Source: Bacteroidales bacterium (GTDB lineage: Bacteria > Bacteroidota > Bacteroidia > Bacteroidales > Muribaculaceae). From it: DNA of 11,414 nucleotides. Numbering within the stretch: position 1 is the first letter of the stretch; each line of letters opens with the position of its first letter. Both the position numbers and the translations under genes were made by a program. The notes beneath the pieces are model-generated. The model was given only the letters and a program-made list of their open reading frames with translations. It made no database searches and was not told where the DNA came from. Below are positions 1 to 6,186 of the stretch, piece by piece. Where the stretch lies: assembly GCA_004555955.1 (NCBI GenBank), contig SFJG01000063.1, positions 1 to 11,414 on the forward strand. The letters are read 5' to 3'.

Positions 1-8
1 AAAGTTAC

Positions 9-56
9 AAAAAAATCGGCACATATTCAAGTTTTTTCACTTGATATGTGCCGATT
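9..56 (-). terminator. Intrinsic terminator downstream of the hydrolase gene
   Basis: A 13-bp perfect stem (14-26 with 44-56) continues as a 4-bp CAAG/CTTG stem (28-31 with 40-43) after one bulged base, with an 8-nt loop. Read on the minus strand, the stem is followed directly by seven T (the complement of the A run at 9-15). This is the layout of a Rho-independent terminator for transcription leaving the hydrolase gene. On the plus strand there is no T tract after the stem, so it looks one-directional. Confidence 0.85.
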
Positions 57-158
57 GAATTATGGGCTCAGTCTATATAGGGACTTTTTCAGTGCCCTCC
101 GAACAACCTCGTGAGATTTTTTTTCGCCAACAAGAACTGCACATTTCGGATGGATATG

Positions 159-956
159 CTAAAACCACTCCTTGTGCATTTTCTGAAGGAATTCCGTCGT
201 GATAGGAAATCCGTCGGCATCACCGAGCACTGCGTCAGTGTAGCAGTAGGGACATCCTGCAGTTTCTTGTCCATCGGTTTCCCGCATAAAAACCACCTCA
301 TCGGGCGGGAATGTCTTCATACACGAAAAGCAGCCACATATCTTCGACCGAAGGATAGACTCTTTGTTTTTGAACGTAGCCTGATGAGCTTTCTTTATCA
401 GTTGATATTCGGGAGTAAATTCGTAGCAAATCCGCTTCACTGCTTCCTCCGACACATGATGACCGCCGGGAATATTATCAAACCAGCCTATATCTTGGTT
501 GAAAACATCCCAATAGGTATCGCCCAGCAACTCGTCATCCTCAGCAAAGTATGCCGTAATCAGTCGTCGGTCATCGTCGGTCATCTGTTTGAGCTGCGGC
601 TCAAAGGCTGCATACGTTGCAACCATCTCGACTGAGGGAGCCGGCAGCCCGTTGTTCGGACCTAACTTAGGCAACTCCACAGATGGAGAATAACACGGAT
701 TAATCACTATGCGCTGAATTCCCGTGGTCAACAGAGTCAGGAATCCACCAAGAGAGGAACCGACAACAAGGTCGACGCCTTCTCGTTCGATGGCTTCGCG
801 AATCTGCTTCAGAGCGATGGCACAGTCGTCCTGATTGTAGTCCAAGCCATATACCTCCCACTCGTCAGCCGGCATATACTTTCTGAACAAACGGCAACTG
901 CTCCCGTCTGCCGACCCGTTATATCCGTGAACATACATTAACTTTTTCTTTTTCAT
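159..956 (-). CDS. YqiA/UPF0227-like alpha/beta hydrolase fused to a C-terminal Cys4 zinc-ribbon-like domain
   Basis: Predicted cytoplasmic protein of 265 residues, no signal peptide. Residues 1-190 resemble the small YqiA/YcfP-type esterases: an N-terminal strand ending in HGYNGS (10-15), the nucleophile elbow GSSLGG (Ser68), an acidic pair after a strand (AEDDELL, around 139-144) and a late GGHHVS (His166/167), which together give a plausible Ser-Asp-His triad. The substrate is unknown. Residues about 194-265 form a second module with CGCFSC (207-212) and CPYC (235-238), a likely zinc ribbon, ending in GFPITTEFLQKMHKEWF. This module resembles small stand-alone bacterial 'cytoplasmic proteins' with the same cysteine spacing; that link is from memory of the family. 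The start at 956 (MKKKKLMYVHG) fits the beginning of the hydrolase core. ATG at 965 is an alternative, and a longer frame reaching 1076 has no hydrolase-like sequence. A weak promoter-like pair (CAAA at 1004-1007 and 976-983, minus strand) has two mismatches, so it may instead be read through from the PBP gene. Confidence 0.85.
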   Translation of the reverse strand: MKKKKLMYVHGYNGSADGSSCRLFRKYMPADEWEVYGLDYNQDDCAIALKQIREAIEREGVDLVVGSSLGGFLTLLTTGIQRIVINPCYSPSVELPKLGPNNGLPAPSVEMVATYAAFEPQLKQMTDDDRRLITAYFAEDDELLGDTYWDVFNQDIGWFDNIPGGHHVSEEAVKRICYEFTPEYQLIKKAHQATFKNKESILRSKICGCFSCMKTFPPDEVVFMRETDGQETAGCPYCYTDAVLGDADGFPITTEFLQKMHKEWF

Positions 957-1043
957 AAGGCTCATATTATATGATAAAGAATAGATATTATAATGAAAAT
1001 GTTCAAAAACTTTCCGATTATTTACAAAACCGCTCGCCCGGCA

Positions 1044-1063
1044 GGTCGCACCGAGGCGCGACC
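1044..1063. repeat. REP-like GC-rich hairpin
   Basis: GGTCGC at 1044-1049 and GCGACC at 1058-1063 are perfect inverted arms around an 8-nt loop, in an AT-rich spacer. No T tract follows on either strand, so it is not a simple terminator. It looks like the short GC-rich intergenic hairpins that occur in many copies in Bacteroidales genomes; with one copy visible, repeat status is inference. A short open frame across it (993-1229, plus) runs into the PBP gene's 3' end and is not credible. Confidence 0.4.
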
Positions 1064-1130
1064 CTATAAACACCACATTATCAATAAATTAACCGCACCG
1101 CAGACGCCAAATAACCGCATCAGTAGTCCT

Positions 1131-1158
1131 CTTACCTCTTACCTCTTACCTCTTACCT
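1131..1158. repeat. Four tandem copies of a 7-bp unit (CTTACCT) abutting the PBP stop codon
   Basis: Four exact copies of CTTACCT occupy these 28 bases. They end at the base before the TAG stop of the minus-strand PBP gene (complement of CTA at 1159-1161). A related tract lies on the far side of the same gene at 3666-3690. Function unknown. Confidence 0.9.
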
Positions 1159-3531
1159 CTATTCGAATACGCCTTCGACGGATTCGACGGACTCGGCGGA
1201 TATGGAGTCGACTTCGTACGACTCTTTGAAGCATGGCGTGAAGCCTGCAGGCGGATTGGGAAATTGCTCGTTCTGTTTGTAGGGCAACGATGCGTCGGCA
1301 TAGACTTTTTTGATATATAAACCGTAGATTGGGAGAGCCATTGCGGCACCTTGTCCTTGTGCCATCGAATTGAAGTGGATGTAGCGTTCTTCGCCGCCTA
1401 CCCAAACGCCGGAAACGAGGCTGGGCGTGAATCCCATAAACCAGCCGTCGGAGTTGGAGTTGGTAGTACCGGTTTTACCGCCCATTGGTGCCGTTATGGA
1501 GTAAGGGGCACGGCGCAGACGTCCGCCGGTACCGCTATTGATGACGTTTTGCAGAATGTTTATCATCTTGAAGTAGGCTTCTTCGCTAATCACTTCGGTG
1601 AATTGCGGGCGAGCCTCGTAGAGCACGTTGCCTTCGTTGTCGGTAATTGTGGTGACGTAAATTGGGTCGACGCGCAAACCGCGGTTGGAGAATGCTGTAT
1701 AGGCGGTTACCATTTCGCGCACGGACACATCGCAGGGGCCGAGACAGAGCGACATCACGGCGGGCAGTTCGGCGGTTATGCCGAAGTTGTGCATAGTTCT
1801 TACGAGTGCCGCCGGCGAAAGTTCTGCCATCAGGCGTGCCGAAATCCAGTTGTTAGAGGTTGTCAGCGCCCAATAGAGGTCGACCATTTCGCCGACGCGC
1901 GACCCACCGGAGTTACGCGGCTGCCAAACTTGCCCCGACGGGAGCGTGATGGTTGGCTGCGCATTGAGGAATTGGTCACAAGGTGTATATCCTTGCTCGA
2001 AGGCGTAGGTGTAGAGGAATGGCTTGACGGTCGAACCAATTTGACGGCGTCCTTTACCTGCCATGTCGTATTGGAAGAACTTGAAGTCGGGACCGCCGAC
2101 GTAAGCCTTGACATATCCGGTGTGGGAATCCATCGACATAAATCCGGCGCGGAGGAAGCGTTTGGCGTAGAGCAACGAGTCGCGCGGAGTCATCACGGTG
2201 TCGATTTCGCCTTCGTAAGAGAATACGCGCATTTCGGTGCTCGTGTTGAAGTTTTCCATAATATCCTCGTCCGACTTACCGGCGTGTTTTAGCACGCGGT
2301 AGCGTTCACTCTGACGGATTGCCTTGAGAATGAGGTCTTCCACTTTGACGTTGCCGAGTTCGGCTTGGTTAGTAGTGTATGGGCTGCGCGATTTTTCGCG
2401 GTCGAAAGCCTTTTGGAGGTTGTCGCGCAGGTGTGTTACGACGGCTTCGTCGGCATAGCGTTGCATACGCGAGTCGATGGTTGTATAGATTTTCAAGCCG
2501 TCGGTATAGATGTTATACTTTGAGCCGTCGGGTTTGCGATTTTTCTCAGCCCAGCCGTAGATAGGATTTGTTTCCCAAGCGATAGAATCGTCGATGTATC
2601 CTTGTTTGTCCCAGTCGGGGTAGTCGCTGCGCGAGGGCTTGTGGGCTTGGAGCATCAGTCGAATGGCTTCGCGGAAGTAAGGAGCGATACCGTCTTTGTG
2701 GTCAACGCGATGGAAGTCGAGCACGAGGTCGAGAGCTTGTAGCGAATCGCATTCAGCCTTGGTAATCATTCCGGCTTTCTCCATCTGAGAGAGCACGACG
2801 TTGCGACGAGCGATTGTGCGGTCTTTGTAGCGCACGGGATTGAATCGCGACGGATTTTGCACCATTCCGACGAGCGTAGCAGCCTCTTCGATAGAAAGTT
2901 CCGTCGGTTCTTTGCCGAAATAGACGAAAGCAGCCGATTTGATTCCCACGGCGTTGTTAAGGAAGTCGAATCGGTTGAGATACATACGTATAATCTCTTC
3001 TTTTGTGTAAAAGCGCTCAAGTTTGAGAGCGATAGCCCACTCTACGGGCTTTTTCATAGCGCGGTCGAACAGTCCGCTCGATTCGGGCGAATAGAGCAGC
3101 TTGGCGAGCTGCTGAGTAATCGTACTACCGCCGCCGGCGCCGCGTTTACCCATGAGGATTGTTTTGACTAACACGCGCGACAGTGCACGCAAGTCGATAC
3201 CCGAATGGCTTTCGAAGCGCACGTCTTCGGTAGCAATAAGGGCGTTGACCACGTTTTGCGAAATCTCATCGTAGTCGGCGTAGATACGGTTGTTTTTGCT
3301 TTGGAAGTAACGGCCCATCTCCACGCCGTCGGCGGTAAACAATCGAGTTGCATATTTGTCGTTGGGGTTACGCAAGTCTTTCACCGGGGGCATATAGCCA
3401 ATTATTCCGTTGTAAATCAGCAACCATAAGACTACGCAAATTGCCACAAATACTGCATTGCCAATCCACAACACCTTTATTATATTACGAGGTCTTCCAC
3501 TCGTCGCTGTATTTCCTTTATTGGATTTCAT
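1159..3531 (-). CDS. Class A penicillin-binding protein (bifunctional transglycosylase/transpeptidase, PBP1A type)
   Basis: Polymerises lipid II into glycan strands and cross-links the peptides in the periplasm, anchored in the inner membrane. The 790 residues have a short basic cytoplasmic start, one membrane helix (about 17-44), then a glycosyltransferase domain with EDVRFESHSG (102-111, Glu102 catalytic), GGSTITQQLAK (134-144) and RMYLNR (182-187). The transpeptidase domain has the active-site serine motif STVK (Ser500, Lys503), SNN (559-561) and KTGTT (686-690). Length and motif order are normal for the family, with a linker of about 300 residues between the domains. The tail after residue 765 is acidic and Ser/Glu/Val rich. 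I chose the ATG at 3531 (MKSNKGN) because the matched promoter at 3556-3587 would leave the upstream ATG at 3600 outside the transcript, and because the extra 23 residues are not needed for the anchor. It is divergent from the biotin operon, with the hydrolase gene downstream on the same strand. Confidence 0.96.
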   Translation of the reverse strand: MKSNKGNTATSGRPRNIIKVLWIGNAVFVAICVVLWLLIYNGIIGYMPPVKDLRNPNDKYATRLFTADGVEMGRYFQSKNNRIYADYDEISQNVVNALIATEDVRFESHSGIDLRALSRVLVKTILMGKRGAGGGSTITQQLAKLLYSPESSGLFDRAMKKPVEWAIALKLERFYTKEEIIRMYLNRFDFLNNAVGIKSAAFVYFGKEPTELSIEEAATLVGMVQNPSRFNPVRYKDRTIARRNVVLSQMEKAGMITKAECDSLQALDLVLDFHRVDHKDGIAPYFREAIRLMLQAHKPSRSDYPDWDKQGYIDDSIAWETNPIYGWAEKNRKPDGSKYNIYTDGLKIYTTIDSRMQRYADEAVVTHLRDNLQKAFDREKSRSPYTTNQAELGNVKVEDLILKAIRQSERYRVLKHAGKSDEDIMENFNTSTEMRVFSYEGEIDTVMTPRDSLLYAKRFLRAGFMSMDSHTGYVKAYVGGPDFKFFQYDMAGKGRRQIGSTVKPFLYTYAFEQGYTPCDQFLNAQPTITLPSGQVWQPRNSGGSRVGEMVDLYWALTTSNNWISARLMAELSPAALVRTMHNFGITAELPAVMSLCLGPCDVSVREMVTAYTAFSNRGLRVDPIYVTTITDNEGNVLYEARPQFTEVISEEAYFKMINILQNVINSGTGGRLRRAPYSITAPMGGKTGTTNSNSDGWFMGFTPSLVSGVWVGGEERYIHFNSMAQGQGAAMALPIYGLYIKKVYADASLPYKQNEQFPNPPAGFTPCFKESYEVDSISAESVESVEGVFE

Positions 3532-3555
3532 CCGTTTATGTTTTGTTTTGTTGCA

Positions 3556-3587
3556 CAAAAGTAATGTAAAGTGAGCGAAAAAGCAAA
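3556..3587 (-). promoter_or_regulatory. Bacteroides-type promoter for the PBP gene
   Basis: On the minus strand the sequence reads TTTG (3587-3584), 20 bp, then TACTTTTG (3563-3556), a full match to the TTTG / TAnnTTTG consensus recognised by the Bacteroidota primary sigma factor. Transcription would begin near 3550, leaving a leader of about 20 nt before the ATG at 3531. Confidence 0.75.
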
Positions 3588-3607
3588 TTTTAATCGCCAA
3601 AGGCGGT

Positions 3608-3649
3608 GGTTATTGATTATTGGTTATTGATTATTGGTTTTTGATTATT
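3608..3649. repeat. Three tandem copies of a 14-bp AT-rich unit
   Basis: GGTTATTGATTATT occurs at 3608-3621 and 3622-3635 exactly, and at 3636-3649 with one A-to-T change. The tract is just upstream of the PBP -33 element, in the divergent spacer. No protein-binding role can be shown from sequence; it could be replication slippage or a local bending element. Confidence 0.85.
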
Positions 3650-3665
3650 GTAAAAATTTCGCCAA

Positions 3666-3690
3666 CCTCTTACCTCTCACCTCTTACCTC
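3666..3690. repeat. Degenerate tandem of CCTCTTA, related to the tract at 1131-1158
   Basis: About 3.6 copies of a 7-bp unit: CCTCTTA, CCTCTCA, CCTCTTA, CCTC. It is the same unit (in a shifted register) and the same orientation as the tract after the PBP stop codon, so the PBP gene is bracketed by two copies. It ends 30 bp before the -33 element of the biotin operon. Confidence 0.8.
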
Positions 3691-3720
3691 ATCGAAGCCG
3701 TTATTTCAAAATTCAAAAAA

Positions 3721-3752
3721 TTTGCACGGCACGGCGAAAATAGGTAATTTTG
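3721..3752 (+). promoter_or_regulatory. Bacteroides-type promoter for the biotin operon
   Basis: TTTG at 3721-3724, a 20-bp gap, and TAATTTTG at 3745-3752 match the TTTG / TAnnTTTG consensus exactly. Transcription should start near 3758, giving a leader of about 30 nt before bioA. I see no clear palindromic operator for a biotin repressor overlapping these elements. Confidence 0.75.
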
Positions 3753-3768
3753 CAATTCGATAAACAAT

Positions 3769-3807
3769 ATGTCGAAGAAAAGGACAAGCTATGACCGACA
3801 ATTTTGA
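3769..3807 (+). other. Possible 12-codon leader ORF overlapping the bioA start
   Basis: An ATG at 3769 opens a frame of 12 codons (MSKKRTSYDRQF) ending in TGA at 3805-3807, out of frame with bioA and overlapping its first codons. The AAAGGA at 3779-3784, inside this ORF, sits 6 nt before the bioA ATG and would serve as its ribosome binding site. Whether the leader is translated cannot be told; it may be chance. Confidence 0.2.
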
Positions 3808-5062
3808 CCGGGACCACTTGTGGCACCCATATACATCGACAATCGACCCGCTGCCAACCTACACAGTAGAGCGAGCAGAGGGCGTTGGCATTTATCTCGA
3901 CGACGGCACGCGTCTGGTCGACGGAATGTCGTCGTGGTGGGCAGCTGTGCACGGCTACAACCACCCGCGCCTCAATGCTGCTGCCAACGAGCAGCTCAAA
4001 AAGATGTCGCACATAATGTTCGGGGGATTCACCCATGAGCCGGCTATAAGATTAGGCAAAATGCTGCTCGAAATCTTGCCGCCGAACATGAACAACATAT
4101 TCTATGCCGACTCCGGTTCGGTGGCGGTAGAAGTTGCTATGAAGATGGCGATACAGGCATCGCTCAGTCGCACAGGCAACAAGAACAAAACCAACTTTGT
4201 GACTATCCGCTCGGGATACCACGGTGACACATGGAATGCCATGTCGGTATGCGACCCGGTGACGGGTATGCACAGCCTGTTCGGCTCGGCTCTTACGCCG
4301 CGATGGTTTGCGCCGCAGCCTTCGTGTGCGTTCTACGACGAATGGGACCCGACGTCGACCGACAGCCTAGAGCAAATCATAGTCGACCATCACGACGAAA
4401 TCGCCGCTCTTATTCTCGAGCCGGTGGTACAAGGCGCCGGAGGTATGTATTTCTACCATCCGAACTACCTAAAGAAAGCGCGTCAACTTTGCGACCGATA
4501 CGACATCTACTTGATTTTCGACGAAATAGCGACAGGCTTCGGCCGCACCGGACGACTGTTCGCTTGGGAGCACGCTCATGTGATGCCCGACATCATGTGC
4601 ATCGGTAAAGCGCTCACCGGAGGCTATCTGACTATGAGCGCCGTGGCAACGACAAAAGACGTTGCCGACACCATCTCACGCGGCGATGCAGGAGTGCTTA
4701 TGCACGGACCTACCTTTATGGGCAATCCGCTGGCATGCGCAATTGCAATAGAGTCGATTCGACTCCTCAAAGAGTCGAATTGGTACGACAACGTGACTCG
4801 CATCGAACGGATAATGAAAGCCGATATGGCTCCGGCAGCAGCATTTGCCAACGTGGCACAAGTACGCATTCTCGGCGCTATCGGCGTCATCGAAATGAAA
4901 CGCCCCGTCGACGTCGGCGAATTCCAACGACACTGCGTTGCCGAAGGCATCTGGGTTCGCCCGTTCGGCAAATTGGTCTACATCATGCCTCCGTTTATCA
5001 TCTCCGACGACGAACTGCGTTTCCTCATCGAAAAACTTCTGAAAATCGTTGAGCAACTATGA
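3791..5062 (+). CDS. bioA: Adenosylmethionine-8-amino-7-oxononanoate aminotransferase (DAPA synthase)
   Basis: PLP enzyme that transfers an amino group, normally from S-adenosylmethionine, to KAPA to give 7,8-diaminopelargonate in biotin synthesis; cytoplasmic. The 423 residues match BioA over their full length: WHPYT (11-15), DGMSSWW (44-50), YADSGSVAVEVAMKMA (105-120, cofactor phosphate region), SGYHGDTWNAMSV (141-153), IFDEIATGFGRTG (242-254, Asp244 to the PLP ring), MCIGKALTGGY (269-279, Lys273 forming the Schiff base), HGPTFMGNPLACA (305-317) and WVRPFG (388-393, the substrate-binding Arg390). The BioA signature residues favour it over other class III aminotransferases. The start at 3791 has AAGGA 6 nt upstream. 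It is the first gene of the operon, and its TGA overlaps the bioF ATG by 4 bp. Confidence 0.97.
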   Translation: MTDNFDRDHLWHPYTSTIDPLPTYTVERAEGVGIYLDDGTRLVDGMSSWWAAVHGYNHPRLNAAANEQLKKMSHIMFGGFTHEPAIRLGKMLLEILPPNMNNIFYADSGSVAVEVAMKMAIQASLSRTGNKNKTNFVTIRSGYHGDTWNAMSVCDPVTGMHSLFGSALTPRWFAPQPSCAFYDEWDPTSTDSLEQIIVDHHDEIAALILEPVVQGAGGMYFYHPNYLKKARQLCDRYDIYLIFDEIATGFGRTGRLFAWEHAHVMPDIMCIGKALTGGYLTMSAVATTKDVADTISRGDAGVLMHGPTFMGNPLACAIAIESIRLLKESNWYDNVTRIERIMKADMAPAAAFANVAQVRILGAIGVIEMKRPVDVGEFQRHCVAEGIWVRPFGKLVYIMPPFIISDDELRFLIEKLLKIVEQL

Positions 5063-6186
5063 CAAATCGCTTCGAAGAATCACTCAAACAAGCACGCCTG
5101 AACGGCAACCTGCGAATCATCCCCGGTGAACGCAGCAAATCGCTTATCGACCTTACCTCGAACGACTATCTCGCAATCGGGGCAGACCGCCGTTTGGCCG
5201 ACGAATTCTTCGCAAGCATCAACACCGACGACATTTTTCTATCGTCGTGCGCATCACGCCTGCTCTCGGAACGACAACAAGATTTCAATCGACTCGAATC
5301 GCTCCTCGCCGACCTCTACAACAAGTCAATTCTCGTCTATAATAGCGGCTATCACGCCAACACAGGCACTATAGCCGCCATTGCCGACAAGCAAACGCTC
5401 ATCGTTGCCGACCGACTCGTCCACGCAAGCATCATCGACGGCATCATTCTCTCGCGTGCGCCGTTTATGCGCTTTCGCCATAACGATATTGCGCATCTCG
5501 AGCAGATTGTCGAGGCCAACCACAATCGCTACGACACCATCCTAATCGTCGTCGAATCAATCTACAGTATGGACGGCGACACCTGTGCCCTCGACCGCGT
5601 GGCTGACATCCGCCGACGCTACCCAAACACGATGCTCTACGTCGACGAAGCGCATGCCATCGGCGTGGCCGGACATTACGGGTTGGGCATCGGCGAACAA
5701 CTCGGCATCATCGACCAAATAGACTTTCTCGTAGGAACTCTCGGCAAAGCCGTTGCCTCGCAAGGCGCTTTTGTAGCGACGAGCCGGCTGATGAAAGATT
5801 TCCTCATCAATCGCTCGCGGAGTTTTATCTTCTCGACAGCCATACCGCCCATTTCATGCAAATGGAGTGCTTTTGTTGTCGAGCGCATTACCCGAATGCA
5901 AAGTCAACGCAGTCATTTAGCGGAAATAAGCAAATATCTCAACGAAGGGCTCGCCGACATAAACGGACGCACCATAAGCGATTCGCAAATCGTACCATTG
6001 ATGGCAGGCAGCAACAGCCGCGCCCTTGAGTTGTCAGCGCAACTCAAAGCCCTCGGCTATCTCGCCCTACCCATTCGCAAGCCGACAGTACCCGAAGGAC
6101 TCGAACGCGTGCGCATCAGCCTCAACGCTTCGCTCGATTTCGACACCGTAAAACGTCTGCTCGCAGACATTAAACGAATAGTATGA
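5059..6186 (+). CDS. bioF: 8-amino-7-oxononanoate synthase (KAPA synthase)
   Basis: PLP-dependent alpha-oxoamine synthase that condenses pimeloyl-ACP (or -CoA) with alanine to give KAPA. The 375 residues are close to the usual ~385. Seen in order: LTSNDYL (32-38), SSCASRLLS (62-70), YNSGYHANTG (94-103), HASIIDG (122-128), ESIYSMDGD (166-174), YVDEAHAIGVAG (194-205, Asp196 and His199 contacting PLP), GTLGKAVASQGAF (227-239, Lys230 as the Schiff-base lysine) and a C-terminal KPTVPEGLERVRISL (341-355). The SSCASRLL segment replaces the GSGGSRL of the E. coli enzyme, which I recall as normal for Bacteroidota homologues. It could in principle be a related alpha-oxoamine synthase (Kbl or serine palmitoyltransferase type), but its place between bioA and bioG-bioC settles the role. 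It is coupled by ATGA overlaps at both ends. Confidence 0.95.
   Translation: MTNRFEESLKQARLNGNLRIIPGERSKSLIDLTSNDYLAIGADRRLADEFFASINTDDIFLSSCASRLLSERQQDFNRLESLLADLYNKSILVYNSGYHANTGTIAAIADKQTLIVADRLVHASIIDGIILSRAPFMRFRHNDIAHLEQIVEANHNRYDTILIVVESIYSMDGDTCALDRVADIRRRYPNTMLYVDEAHAIGVAGHYGLGIGEQLGIIDQIDFLVGTLGKAVASQGAFVATSRLMKDFLINRSRSFIFSTAIPPISCKWSAFVVERITRMQSQRSHLAEISKYLNEGLADINGRTISDSQIVPLMAGSNSRALELSAQLKALGYLALPIRKPTVPEGLERVRISLNASLDFDTVKRLLADIKRIV

Noticed and set aside
79..98. Small hairpin AGGGACT / AGTGCCCT near the left edge as a second terminator
   Set aside because: The stem has a bulge and no T tract follows directly on either strand; the T run at 117-124 is too far from the stem. 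The hairpin at 14-56 explains termination better.
1129..1160. The 7-bp repeats as a CRISPR or a microsatellite phase switch inside a gene
   Set aside because: The units are too short and have no spacers, so not CRISPR; the tract lies after the stop codon, so it cannot shift the PBP reading frame.
993..1229. Plus-strand ORF of 78 codons across the spacer and the PBP 3' end
   Set aside because: It spans the REP-like hairpin and the 7-bp tandem repeat and then overlaps the antisense of the PBP gene; the composition is repeat-derived, with no protein family signal.
1351..2292. Plus-strand ORF of 313 codons antisense to the PBP gene
   Set aside because: The minus strand carries a complete class A PBP with all catalytic motifs here. 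The antisense frame is open because of codon bias and resembles no family.
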